Position numbers and translations under genes: made by a program. The notes under the pieces were generated by a model that was not told where the DNA came from, made no database searches, and was given only the letters and a program-made list of their open reading frames with translations. From assembly GCF_013410945.1 (NCBI RefSeq), contig NZ_JACCCH010000001.1, positions 2,232,001 to 2,296,000 on the forward strand: a DNA stretch of 64,000 nt. The letters run 5' to 3'. Positions 32,663 to 41,365 of this stretch are shown one piece after another (position 1 is the first letter of the stretch; the number at the start of each line of letters is the position of its first letter). This DNA comes from Leifsonia sp. AK011. Lineage in GTDB: Bacteria; Actinomycetota; Actinomycetes; Actinomycetales; Microbacteriaceae.

Positions 32663-33928
32663 TTACGCGCGCACCTGTCCGCTGCCGCGCACGATCCACT
32701 TGGTGCTCGTGAGCTCGGGGAGACCCATCGGTCCTCGCGCGTGGAGCTTCTGCGTGGAGATACCCACCTCAGCACCGAACCCGAACTCTCCCCCGTCGGT
32801 GAAACGGGTGGATGCGTTCACCATCACGACCGCGGAATCCACCTCCGCGAGGAACCGCTCGGCACGAGACAGGTCGTTGGTGATGATCGACTCGGTGTGG
32901 TGCGTGGAGTAGTCGCGGATGTGCTCGAGCGCGTCATCCAGCCCGTCCACGACGCGAACCGCGAGGTCGAGCGACATGTACTCGGTGGCCCAGTCCTCCT
33001 CGGTGGCGGCAACCGAATCGGGGAAGATCGACCGGGCACGCTCATCGGCGTGGATCGTCACGCCCGAGGCGCGGAGACGGTCGAGCACCGCGGGGAGCAG
33101 GCGCGCTGCGGCCGCCTCGCTGACCAGCAGGGTCTCGAGCGCGTTGCAGACACTCGGACGCTGCACCTTCGCGTTGTGCACGATTTCGACGGCCGTCGTG
33201 AGGTCGGCCGAGTCATCCAGGTACACATGCACGACGCCCGCGCCCGTCTCGATCACGGGGACCTTCGACTCGCGAACAACCGTGTCGATGAGCTGGGCGC
33301 TGCCTCGTGGGATCAGCACGTCCACGTATCCGCGGGCCTGCATGAGCTGGGTCGCACCCTCGCGCCCGAACTCGTCGATGGTCTGGACGGACTCCACCGG
33401 GAGGCCAACGGACTTGAGCGCACCCTGGATGAGGGAGACGAGCACGCGGTTGGTGTTCTCGGCAGCCGAACCTCCGCGCAACACCACGGCATTGCCGCTC
33501 TTGAGCGCGAGCGCCGCGATATCGATGGTCACGTTGGGGCGCGCCTCGTAGATGGCACCAACAACACCGAACGGAACGCGAACCTGCGTGAGCTGCAGAC
33601 CGTTCTCGAGTGAGGAGCCACGCACGACGTCTCCCACTGGATCGGGAAGCGCCACGATCTCGAGCACCGCGCTCGCGAGGGATGCCAGGCGGGACTCGTC
33701 GAGACGAAGTCGGTCCTGGAGAGCAACGCTCAGGCCGTTCTCGCGCCCGTTGGCGAGGTCCAGCTCGTTGGCCGGCAGGATGCTCGCCGCTCCGGTGGCG
33801 ACCGCCTCAGAGATCGCCCGCAGCGCGTCGTTCTTCTGCGCCGTCGTGGCCGTGGCCAGCGCGCGAGCAGCGACGCGGGAGGCAGCGAGCTTGTCAGTCA
33901 GGGAGGTGAGAACAGCAGACTCAGGCAT
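32663..33928 (-). CDS. proA: Glutamate-5-semialdehyde dehydrogenase
   Basis: 421 residues. Second step of proline synthesis: NADPH-dependent reduction of glutamyl-5-phosphate. Catalytic Cys lies in KVQRPSVCNALETLLV; other hallmarks are PFGVVGAIYEARPNVTIDIAALALKSGNAVVLRGG and RFTDGGEFGFGAEVGISTQKLHARGPMGL. Overlaps the end of proB by 8 bases, so both are made together. Confidence 0.97.
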   Translation of the reverse strand: MPESAVLTSLTDKLAASRVAARALATATTAQKNDALRAISEAVATGAASILPANELDLANGRENGLSVALQDRLRLDESRLASLASAVLEIVALPDPVGDVVRGSSLENGLQLTQVRVPFGVVGAIYEARPNVTIDIAALALKSGNAVVLRGGSAAENTNRVLVSLIQGALKSVGLPVESVQTIDEFGREGATQLMQARGYVDVLIPRGSAQLIDTVVRESKVPVIETGAGVVHVYLDDSADLTTAVEIVHNAKVQRPSVCNALETLLVSEAAAARLLPAVLDRLRASGVTIHADERARSIFPDSVAATEEDWATEYMSLDLAVRVVDGLDDALEHIRDYSTHHTESIITNDLSRAERFLAEVDSAVVMVNASTRFTDGGEFGFGAEVGISTQKLHARGPMGLPELTSTKWIVRGSGQVRA

Positions 33929-34727
33929 GCGAAGAGTCTACGACCGGAGCGGCCTCAAACCAGGTGCCGGATTCCGTGCCCGCGAGGGCTCCCGCGACCA
34001 CGCCCGTTGCCGCCAGGAGCGTTGGGATGCCTGCGGCCGCGGCGAGCTTGGCCGCTGCGACCTTCGTGCCTGCCCCGCCCGTACCCACGCCTGCTACTCC
34101 GATGTCGCCGAAGGTCACGCCCGCGAGGTCGTCATCGAACGGCACACGATCGATGCGGGTCGCGCCAGGCTCCCCCGGAGGCCTCGTGTACAGCGCGTCG
34201 ATATCGCTCAACAGGACCAACACGTCCGCGCTCACGAGGATCGAGACCATGGCCGCAAGGCGATCGTTGTCACCGAAGCGGATCTCCTGCGTTGCCACCG
34301 TGTCGTTCTCGTTGACGATCGGCAGGATCCGCAGGCCGAGCAGCCGCTCCACCGCACGCTGAGCGTTGCTGCGGTGGGTCGGGTTCTCCATGTCCCCCGC
34401 CGTCAGCAGGATCTGGCCGGCCACGATTCCGTACCGGTCGAGGCTGTGCTGGTAGCGGAAGATGAGGACGTTCTGGCCCACGGCGGCTGCGGCTTGCTGG
34501 GTGGCGAGGTCAGTCGGTCGAGAGTCGAGCTTGAGATAGGGGATGCCCGTGGCAATAGCACCGGACGACACGAGTATCACCTCGGCACCCCGCGCGTGCG
34601 CTGCAGCCAACGCATCGACCAGCGGACCGATCTGCGACACATTCGGGCCGCTGACGGAGGACGAGCCGACTTTCACGACGATACGGCGCGCGTTCGCGAC
34701 ATCCGCGGGGTTGCGAACCTCAGCCAT
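33921..34727 (-). CDS. proB: Glutamate 5-kinase, short form without PUA domain
   Basis: 268 residues. First step of proline synthesis. Amino-acid kinase fold with [11 protein letters not shown] at the start, [18 protein letters not shown], and [17 protein letters not shown]. The E. coli enzyme is about 100 residues longer because of a C-terminal PUA domain; here the protein ends right after the kinase domain with no frameshift evident. The start overlaps the obg stop by 8 bases. Confidence 0.95.
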   Translation of the reverse strand: MAEVRNPADVANARRIVVKVGSSSVSGPNVSQIGPLVDALAAAHARGAEVILVSSGAIATGIPYLKLDSRPTDLATQQAAAAVGQNVLIFRYQHSLDRYGIVAGQILLTAGDMENPTHRSNAQRAVERLLGLRILPIVNENDTVATQEIRFGDNDRLAAMVSILVSADVLVLLSDIDALYTRPPGEPGATRIDRVPFDDDLAGVTFGDIGVAGVGTGGAGTKVAAAKLAAAAGIPTLLAATGVVAGALAGTESGTWFEAAPVVDSSHA

Positions 34728-36261
34728 CTGACTCGTCGTCCTTACTCACCGCAAATCCCTCGTCGTCGGTCCACAGGCCGGAGGCGCGCTCGGCTTCGAG
34801 CTCGGCTCGGGCAGCGGCCTTGGCATCCATGCGCTCGGTGTAGCTCGAGCGGCGCTCCTTGTTGGTCTGGCGATGGTTGTCGTCGAATCGGCTGTCGGTG
34901 CCACGCGGGCTCGTGATGAGCTCGGCCGCCGACGTCATGGTGGGCTCCCAATCGAACACCACACCGTCACCGCCGCCGATCATGACAGTGGAACCGGGAA
35001 CCGCCCCAGCCTTGAAGAGTGCCTCGTCGGTGCCGATCTTGGCCAGGCGGTCGGCGAGGTAGCCGACGGCCTCCTCGTTGGCGAAGTCGGTCTGGGCGAC
35101 CCAGCGTTCGGGCTTCGTGCCGAGAATACGGAACGTGTCGCCGTAGGTGCCGCCTTCGACGCGGATCGTGAAGTCCTGCTCGTCGACCGGGCGCGGCCGG
35201 ATCACGATGCGGGGCTTGACCGTTTCGGCGAGGGCACGGGCGGCCCGCTCGGACTCGACGATGTCGGCGAGGGCGTAGGACAGCTCGCGCAGGCCGGAGT
35301 GCGTAGCCGCCGAGACCTCGAACACCTGGTACCCGCGCGCCTCGAGTTCGGGCTTGACCATCTCGGCGAGATCGTGCGCCTCAGGAACGTCCACCTTGTT
35401 CAGCGCGATGAGCTGGGGGCGGTCGAGCAGCGGACGCTGACCCTCGGGAACCGGGTATGCGGCCAGCTCGCCGAGGATGATGTCGAGGTCACTGAGCGGG
35501 TCCCGGCCGGGCTCGAGGGTTGCGCAGTCGAGCACGTGGAGGAGCGCGGAACAACGCTCGACATGGCGGAGGAACTCAAGCCCCAGCCCCTTGCCTTCGC
35601 TTGCGCCCTCGATAAGTCCCGGCACATCCGCGATCGTGTAGCGGGTCTCCCCCGACTCCACGACACCGAGGTTCGGATGCAACGTGGTGAACGGGTAGTC
35701 GGCGATCTTGGGCCGTGCCGCGCTCATCGCGGCGATGAGGCTGGACTTTCCGGCTGACGGGAATCCGACGAGTGCGATGTCCGCGACGATCTTGAGTTCG
35801 AGGAGCACGTCACCCTCGAAGCCGGGCGTGCCGAGGAGCGCAAAGCCCGGGGCCTTGCGCTTGGTGTTCGCGAGAGCGGCATTGCCGAGACCGCCCTGGC
35901 CACCGGGGGCCACGACGAAACGCATGCCCGGGGAATCGAGATCGACGAGCTCCGTGCCATCAGGATCCTTGACGACAGTGCCCACGGGCACCTCGAGGAT
36001 GAGTTCCCGGCCGGACGTGCCCGCGCGGTTGTCTCCCATACCAGGCTGGCCGTGGTCCGACTTGCGGTGGGGCGAACGGTGGAACCCGAGAAGCGTTGTC
36101 ACCTGTGGGGACGAGACGAGGACGATGTCGCCGCCGTCGCCGCCGTTGCCACCGTCGGGGCCAGCGAGCGGCTTGAACTTCTCGCGACGAACCGAGACGC
36201 AGCCGTTGCCGCCGTGACCGGCACGCAGGTGAAGTGTCACCTGGTCAACAAATGACGCCAT
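34720..36261 (-). CDS. obg: GTPase Obg/CgtA
   Basis: 513 residues, from the ATG at 36261 with GGGAGG 7 bases upstream. Three domains: Gly-rich Obg fold ([21 protein letters not shown]), G domain with [31 protein letters not shown] and NKVD, and a C-terminal OCT domain (about 340-420: [25 protein letters not shown]), then an acidic tail. Acts in ribosome large-subunit assembly and stringent control. Follows rplU-rpmA. Confidence 0.97.
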   Translation of the reverse strand: MASFVDQVTLHLRAGHGGNGCVSVRREKFKPLAGPDGGNGGDGGDIVLVSSPQVTTLLGFHRSPHRKSDHGQPGMGDNRAGTSGRELILEVPVGTVVKDPDGTELVDLDSPGMRFVVAPGGQGGLGNAALANTKRKAPGFALLGTPGFEGDVLLELKIVADIALVGFPSAGKSSLIAAMSAARPKIADYPFTTLHPNLGVVESGETRYTIADVPGLIEGASEGKGLGLEFLRHVERCSALLHVLDCATLEPGRDPLSDLDIILGELAAYPVPEGQRPLLDRPQLIALNKVDVPEAHDLAEMVKPELEARGYQVFEVSAATHSGLRELSYALADIVESERAARALAETVKPRIVIRPRPVDEQDFTIRVEGGTYGDTFRILGTKPERWVAQTDFANEEAVGYLADRLAKIGTDEALFKAGAVPGSTVMIGGGDGVVFDWEPTMTSAAELITSPRGTDSRFDDNHRQTNKERRSSYTERMDAKAAARAELEAERASGLWTDDEGFAVSKDDESDG

Positions 36262-36379
36262 GATGAACCTCCCTGTCGTGCTTGCTTGTGCGGTACCGCG
36301 TGTTAAACGGGAAAAGCGAGCCGAAGCCCGCTCTCCGTGACGCTGGGTCGAACAGCTCGCGGTGCGAGCAGTCGAAAAC

Positions 36380-36631
36380 CTAGTCGGTGACGATGTTGAC
36401 GACCTTGCGGCCGCCCTTCGCGCCGAACTCGACCGCACCAGCGGCCAGCGCGAACAGCGTGTCGTCGCCACCACGGCCGACGTTCACGCCGGGGTGGAAG
36501 TGCGTGCCGCGCTGGCGAACGATGATCTCGCCCGACTTGACGACCTGGCCACCGAAGCGCTTGACGCCGAGGTACTGCGCGTTCGAGTCGCGGCCGTTAC
36601 GGGTGGAGCTAGCTCCCTTTTTGTGTGCCAT
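36380..36631 (-). CDS. rpmA: 50S ribosomal protein L27
   Basis: 83 residues beginning [20 protein letters not shown], with [18 protein letters not shown]. The N-terminus is the mature form with no Firmicutes-type cleavable leader. 14 bases downstream of rplU. Confidence 0.98.
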   Translation of the reverse strand: MAHKKGASSTRNGRDSNAQYLGVKRFGGQVVKSGEIIVRQRGTHFHPGVNVGRGGDDTLFALAAGAVEFGAKGGRKVVNIVTD

Positions 36632-36645
36632 TAGTGCTCAGCTCC

Positions 36646-36954
36646 CTACGCGATGCTGGTGATCTTGATACGAGTGAGCTCCTGGCGGTGGCCCTGGCGC
36701 TTCTTGTATCCGGTCTTGTTCTTGAACTTCTGGATGACGATCTTGGGGCCACGCTCGTTGCCGAGCACCTCAGCCTTGACCTTGATCTTCTCGAGCGCCT
36801 TCGCGTCGTGGGTGATCTTGTCACCATCGACGAACAGCACAGGAGCGAGCTCGACCGTACCGCCCTGCTCAGCCGACAAACGGTCGAGCACAACGATCGA
36901 GCCAACCTCGACCTTCTCCTGCCGCCCTCCGGCGCGCACAACTGCGTAAACCAC
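36646..36954 (-). CDS. rplU: 50S ribosomal protein L21
   Basis: 102 residues, GTG start with GAGGA 7 bases upstream. [43 protein letters not shown] is diagnostic. First gene of the L21-L27-Obg operon; an AT-richer leader of about 120 bases precedes it, with a possible -35 TTGACC at 37050-37045 but no good -10. Confidence 0.98.
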   Translation of the reverse strand: MVYAVVRAGGRQEKVEVGSIVVLDRLSAEQGGTVELAPVLFVDGDKITHDAKALEKIKVKAEVLGNERGPKIVIQKFKNKTGYKKRQGHRQELTRIKITSIA

Positions 36955-37075
36955 GTGGATTCCTCTGATTGGGGTGTTGCTATGAAAGATATCTTGCTAA
37001 AAGATCGCGGGCATCACAGCGGGCTCAGCCCTGCAGACACCAAGGGTCAACAATACCTGACCGGCGGCACTACGG

Positions 37076-37642
37076 TCAAACGACGCTCTCCCGTGTCGGC
37101 GCGTCCCGGCGAAGCCAGTGCCACAGGAGAATTCCGCCGAGTACAGCGAGCGGAACGATGTCGACGACGACGACGATCGCGCTCTGCAACGACCAGGTGA
37201 GGAGCACCGGAATACCAGCGCCGCCGTAGGTCAGTTGAGGGAAGGAGTTGGCAAAGACCGACCGGTCGAGAGAAGTCGCGATCACAAGGTCGACGATCAC
37301 CCTCACCAGCGCGTAGAAAACGGAGGCGAGCACGGCGGCAACGATCGACCGCATGATCGCCGTCCGCAAGCCCTCCGCACCGGTTATTCGCACCACATAG
37401 GCCCACGCAAGGAAGAGCCCCACCGTGATGGGGACGATGAACGTGCCGGAGCGGTACGGGATGTCCGACCACAGGTAGGCGCCAGAGTCCATCTCCAGCG
37501 AGCCAGAAGTAGATGCGTAGGCGATCAGCCCCATGACCTTCTCGATGAGAACGCCGAGGACGAGCCAGCCGCCGACACCCGCCGCGACGAGCGCGGCCTT
37601 CTTGCGCCCGCTCAGCACCGACATCTCGGTCGTTGTCGTCAT
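37076..37642 (-). CDS. Integral membrane protein, unknown function
   Basis: 188 residues with about four hydrophobic helices: LVAAGVGGWLVLGVLIEKVMGL, GTFIVPITVGLFLAWAYVV, SIVAAVLASVFYALVRVIVDLVIA, and SLQSAIVVVVDIVPLAVLGGILLW. No motif known to me. Single gene upstream of rplU on the same strand and divergent from the DUF4031 gene. Confidence 0.68.
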   Translation of the reverse strand: MTTTTEMSVLSGRKKAALVAAGVGGWLVLGVLIEKVMGLIAYASTSGSLEMDSGAYLWSDIPYRSGTFIVPITVGLFLAWAYVVRITGAEGLRTAIMRSIVAAVLASVFYALVRVIVDLVIATSLDRSVFANSFPQLTYGGAGIPVLLTWSLQSAIVVVVDIVPLAVLGGILLWHWLRRDAPTRESVV

Positions 37643-37745
37643 GCCTCTCCCCCTCGTTGCAGCTGATCCCTGTTCACGAGCCTAACGAGGGCGTCGCGCG
37701 CTCCGATAGGTACCATGGGCGAACCCACATCTCCGGAGGCGAGCC

Positions 37746-38009
37746 GTGATCCTCATCGACCAGCCGATCTGGCCAGCGCACGGCACTGTGTGGGCTCACA
37801 TCGTGAGCGACAGCTCACTGGAGGAGTTGCACGAGTTCGCGGCGAGGGCGGGCATCCCCGAGCGCGGGTTCGACCGCGACCACTATGACGTGCCTGCGCG
37901 ATCGTGGAACGACCTCGTGGCGCTCGGCGCGCAGCCGGTGGGCGTGCGCGAATTCGTGCGCCGGCTCGAGGCCAGCGGCCTGCGGGTGCCCCAGCGCGAC
38001 CGGCGCTAG
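37746..38009 (+). CDS. DUF4031 domain protein
   Basis: 87 residues from a GTG with GGAGG 6 bases upstream. Typical family pattern: MILIDQPIWPAHGTVWAHIVSD, SLEELHEFAARAGIPERGFDRDHYDVP. Small soluble protein of unknown function. Its last 4 bases overlap the convergent gene. Confidence 0.85.
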   Translation: MILIDQPIWPAHGTVWAHIVSDSSLEELHEFAARAGIPERGFDRDHYDVPARSWNDLVALGAQPVGVREFVRRLEASGLRVPQRDRR

Positions 38010-39529
38010 CCCTCCGACGCCGGAGACACCGTTGACGATGGCGGGAGCCACACGAGGTTGAATCCCTCGAAGCTGCGGGATGTCGCGCCCGTCGCCGATT
38101 CGATGATCACCGTGGTGGTCGAGGTGGGCCGCGGATTCGTGGGGTTGCCGTCGAGTGCCTCCGCCGTGCCATCCGGAATCAATTCCACGGCCACGTACTG
38201 CCCGTTGGGTGACAGGTGGAAGGCGTCGATGCTGTCCCCGATGCTCGGCGGCTGGTAGATCGAACGCCCCTCTGAGCCGTCGTCAACGGCCATCGCGATC
38301 GTGAAGACCCCACTCTCGGTCTGGAGTGCCGTCTTCTCGACGATGTGCCCCTTCCAGTCGATTGCGATCTCGCCGACGTACGCGGGTGTCCCATCGACGG
38401 GCGACGGCTCGAAACGGGTCTGCTCGCCGGTGGCGATGTCGACGACGATGATCCCCGCAGCATCCTCGCCGACGATGGTGGTGCCGTCCTGCGATATCGC
38501 GCGGATGGTGACGAAGCGGCCCACGGGAAGCGGCACCGCTTCTGGCGTGGTCTCGAGCATGAAGGCGCCACCCTCGACGCCGAGGGCGATCAACGACGGG
38601 GAATTGGGCAGGAAGAGCCAGTCCGTGACGAGGAGGGGCCCTTCACCCAGGTCGCCGACGGCAGTGATGTTCCTGCCGCGCTCGAGGTCGACGGCGAGGA
38701 TGGGACTACCCGTCGCCGTGTCGCCGACCTGATCGAGAGGCGTGAAGGTGAAGGCGATGACCGAGCCGACATCCGCCGCCGCGAGGTTGGATATCACTCC
38801 AGGCTCGGGCAGCCTGATCTCCTCGACGGCCCCGTCAGCAAGGCTGACGAGCTGCAGCCTGCTCGCACCGTCGTCGGATGCCGTTGCCACGGCCAGTGCT
38901 TGCCCCGTCACGTCGAACGAGATGATGTTGGGCGCGGAGTACACCACCTCGCGTGCGCTCCCCGAGAGCTCCGTTCGCACGATCTCATCGACGTTCTCGC
39001 CCCGATCGAGGTACATGAGCTCGGGCGAGGCAGTCGTGAAGGAATGCTCGACCGACGACGTCGCACGCTCGCCCAGGCCGCGGAGGTCATCAACACGCAC
39101 GGTGTAGTCCGTGTCGTAGAACAGCGGCGCATCGAACTGCACCGACACGACCTCCTGGTTGGACGAGGCTGTGGCGGGCACGGAGGGGTCCACCGTGACG
39201 CGCGCGGTCGAGGCATCCTGAACCGGCTGGTTGAGGAAGAGCCTCAATTGCTGGTCGGGAAGGTGCACGATCGACGCGGAGTCGAACTGGGCATCGGAGA
39301 CCTTCGGTCCTTGGCTGCTCCCGATGAGGAGGAAGACCGCGGAGAGGCCCACGAGGCCGACGACAAGACTGACGAAGGCCCTGCGGAACACGTTGGGTGG
39401 TGGCTTCTCCCCCGATTCCCTGGCCTTCTGCTCCCGTGCGGCCCGCGCGCTGGCCGACCTCGCCTGGATCGTGTTCTGGGGACGGTTGTTCTTCGCTGAG
39501 CTTCGGTTCTTAGAAGAGGTAGGGGTCAC
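38006..39529 (-). CDS. Membrane-anchored Ig-like/beta-propeller protein
   Basis: 507 residues from a GTG overlapping the preceding gene by 20 bases. A basic cytoplasmic stretch is followed by one transmembrane helix (VSLVVGLVGLSAVFLLIGSS, about 52-71). Then comes an extracellular Ig-like region (about 80-165, ending in the HSFTT strand), and then a repetitive beta-strand region resembling a propeller (LAVATASDDG, FHLSPNGQYVAVELIPDG). No catalytic residues visible. Function unknown; a surface-exposed binding role is possible. Confidence 0.72.
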   Translation of the reverse strand: MTPTSSKNRSSAKNNRPQNTIQARSASARAAREQKARESGEKPPPNVFRRAFVSLVVGLVGLSAVFLLIGSSQGPKVSDAQFDSASIVHLPDQQLRLFLNQPVQDASTARVTVDPSVPATASSNQEVVSVQFDAPLFYDTDYTVRVDDLRGLGERATSSVEHSFTTASPELMYLDRGENVDEIVRTELSGSAREVVYSAPNIISFDVTGQALAVATASDDGASRLQLVSLADGAVEEIRLPEPGVISNLAAADVGSVIAFTFTPLDQVGDTATGSPILAVDLERGRNITAVGDLGEGPLLVTDWLFLPNSPSLIALGVEGGAFMLETTPEAVPLPVGRFVTIRAISQDGTTIVGEDAAGIIVVDIATGEQTRFEPSPVDGTPAYVGEIAIDWKGHIVEKTALQTESGVFTIAMAVDDGSEGRSIYQPPSIGDSIDAFHLSPNGQYVAVELIPDGTAEALDGNPTNPRPTSTTTVIIESATGATSRSFEGFNLVWLPPSSTVSPASEG

Positions 39530-40259
39530 TGGGCTGCTCTGTCGGGAGGATCTCGTCGGGGATCACGGCGAGGGGCTGTGTGCTCGAGGAACTGCGGTTG
39601 GTATCGAACTCGCCCGTGACCTGAACCCATTCGTCGAGCTCGAGAGTCGACGGCCAGTCCTCGAGGTAGACGGGCACGCCGATGGGCTGGGCGTCGACCG
39701 CGCAGCACGTCACGATGAACCTCGACACGTAGAACACGTTCTGCGGATCGCTCTGGTCGGCCGTGACGAAGCCGATGACGTTGACGGGCTTGTCCTGGTA
39801 GACCTTGAGGTCGGTGGTCTGGCGCAGCAGTGAGGCCCAATCGAGGGCGTCGAACGCCTCGAACGTGGCATCCGAACTCTCCGCGATCTCGGAGACGTTG
39901 GCCGTGGAGCCGCCGAGCGCCGAGCTGTTGATCTCCCGCTGGTCGGCCGTCGCGCTCGACAGGGTCGCGGGAGGCAGGACCACCATGCTGACCGCCACGG
40001 CGCTCGCGAGAATGACGGCGACGATGCCAAGACCCTTGGCCGCCTTCGACGGCGGCTCCTCGACATCGCCTCGACCACCGAGAAGGATGCTCGCGACGAT
40101 GAGCACCGCGGCGATGACCATCATGACCACGGTGAAGACGATGTACCGCGGGTGGATGTAGAGCACGAGCTGGTTGTTGGCGGCGAGGATCAGCGTCGCG
40201 ACCACGACGACTCCGACGAGTGCCACCCCGCGCCAGCGCTGAAGGTTATGCCAGGACAT
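39510..40259 (-). CDS. DUF1980/TIGR03943-type putative permease subunit
   Basis: 249 residues. Two N-terminal membrane helices, a third near residue 80, then a soluble domain with ITCCAVDA-like VTCCAVDAQPIGVPVYLEDW, the family signature with a vicinal Cys pair. Overlaps the end of the DUF318 permease gene by 14 bases. The two families occur together widely (YcgQ/YcgR in B. subtilis); transported substrate is not established. Confidence 0.83.
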   Translation of the reverse strand: MSWHNLQRWRGVALVGVVVVATLILAANNQLVLYIHPRYIVFTVVMMVIAAVLIVASILLGGRGDVEEPPSKAAKGLGIVAVILASAVAVSMVVLPPATLSSATADQREINSSALGGSTANVSEIAESSDATFEAFDALDWASLLRQTTDLKVYQDKPVNVIGFVTADQSDPQNVFYVSRFIVTCCAVDAQPIGVPVYLEDWPSTLELDEWVQVTGEFDTNRSSSSTQPLAVIPDEILPTEQPSDPYLF

Positions 40260-41322
40260 TGACTACCAATCCGAGAAGTGCGGACAGAAGGCCCACTATG
40301 ACGGTCAGTTGGAGGAGGGTCTTGGTCGTGAACGTCGTGCGCATGATCGCGAGCATCTTGATGTCGATGATGGGCCCGAACACGAGGAAGGTGACGATCG
40401 ACCCGGGCAGGAATGTGCTGGCGAACGGAAGGATGAAGAAGGCGTCGACGCTCGAGCACACGGCAATCACGAACGCGAGGACCATCATCGCGAGGACTGA
40501 CCACAGCGGGTTGCTGCCGAGCGAAACGAGAACGTCGCGCGGTACTGCCACCTGGACGGCACCGGCGACGAGCGCGCCGATGAACAGCGCGGGCATGATG
40601 ACGCTCGTCTCACGCACGAAGATGTCGATGCTCTTGCCCCAGCGGGTGCCGTGCTCCTCCTCGCCGCGCTCGCACTGCGCGGCGAAAGCGGGAGTGAGCA
40701 GTTCGTGGGGCTTGCGGTGGAGGCTGAAGAGCCAGCCCACGATGTTCGCTATGGCCAGTCCGCCGAGGATACGGGCGACGAGAATGCCGTCGTCGAAACC
40801 GAAGGCCGCATGCGTTGTGATGATCGTGACCGGGTTGATGATCGGCGCCGCGATCAGGAAGGTCATCGATTCGGACACCGTGAAGCCCTGGGTGATGAGT
40901 CCGCGGGCGAGCGGAACGTTGCCGCACTCGCAGACGGGAAGGGCGATGCCGAACAGCGAGATGAAGAACCGGCGGAGGACGGGGTTCTTCGGCAGGTAGC
41001 GCTGCAGGAGGTCGTTCGGCAGCCACGCCTGCACCACGATGGACAGCGCGATGCCGAGGATGACGAAGGGAAGCGACTCCACGACCACGCTGATCGCGAG
41101 CGTCAGCAGATCCTGCGCCTGGTTCGGAAGCGTGACGCTCCCGCCACTCAGGATGGGTCGGACGGCGAGCAGAGCCCCGATTCCCACGACTCCGACGATC
41201 AGCCAGATGATGCGGCGGCGGGTGACCTTCGGGCGGCTGTGATCATGTTTGTGGTGATGATCGTGATGGGAATCGTGCGTCTGAGCGCGACGATTATTGC
41301 CCGGTTCGGTCCTGGTTGCCAT
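40246..41322 (-). CDS. DUF318 (YraQ-like) permease with His-rich N-terminus
   Basis: 358 residues, about eight membrane helices. Family motif LPVCECGNVPLARGL (CxC) and PIINPVTIITT. The first 35 residues hold a metal-binding-like run HDSHHDHHHKHDHS. Pairs with the DUF1980 protein downstream. A role in metal handling is plausible from His and Cys content, but unproven; I saw no Zur-type box upstream. Confidence 0.85.
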   Translation of the reverse strand: MATRTEPGNNRRAQTHDSHHDHHHKHDHSRPKVTRRRIIWLIVGVVGIGALLAVRPILSGGSVTLPNQAQDLLTLAISVVVESLPFVILGIALSIVVQAWLPNDLLQRYLPKNPVLRRFFISLFGIALPVCECGNVPLARGLITQGFTVSESMTFLIAAPIINPVTIITTHAAFGFDDGILVARILGGLAIANIVGWLFSLHRKPHELLTPAFAAQCERGEEEHGTRWGKSIDIFVRETSVIMPALFIGALVAGAVQVAVPRDVLVSLGSNPLWSVLAMMVLAFVIAVCSSVDAFFILPFASTFLPGSIVTFLVFGPIIDIKMLAIMRTTFTTKTLLQLTVIVGLLSALLGLVVNVLA

Positions 41323-41365
41323 CCGGCTCAGTGTAACAAGGGCGGCGAGGGCGCCCGAATCGGAG

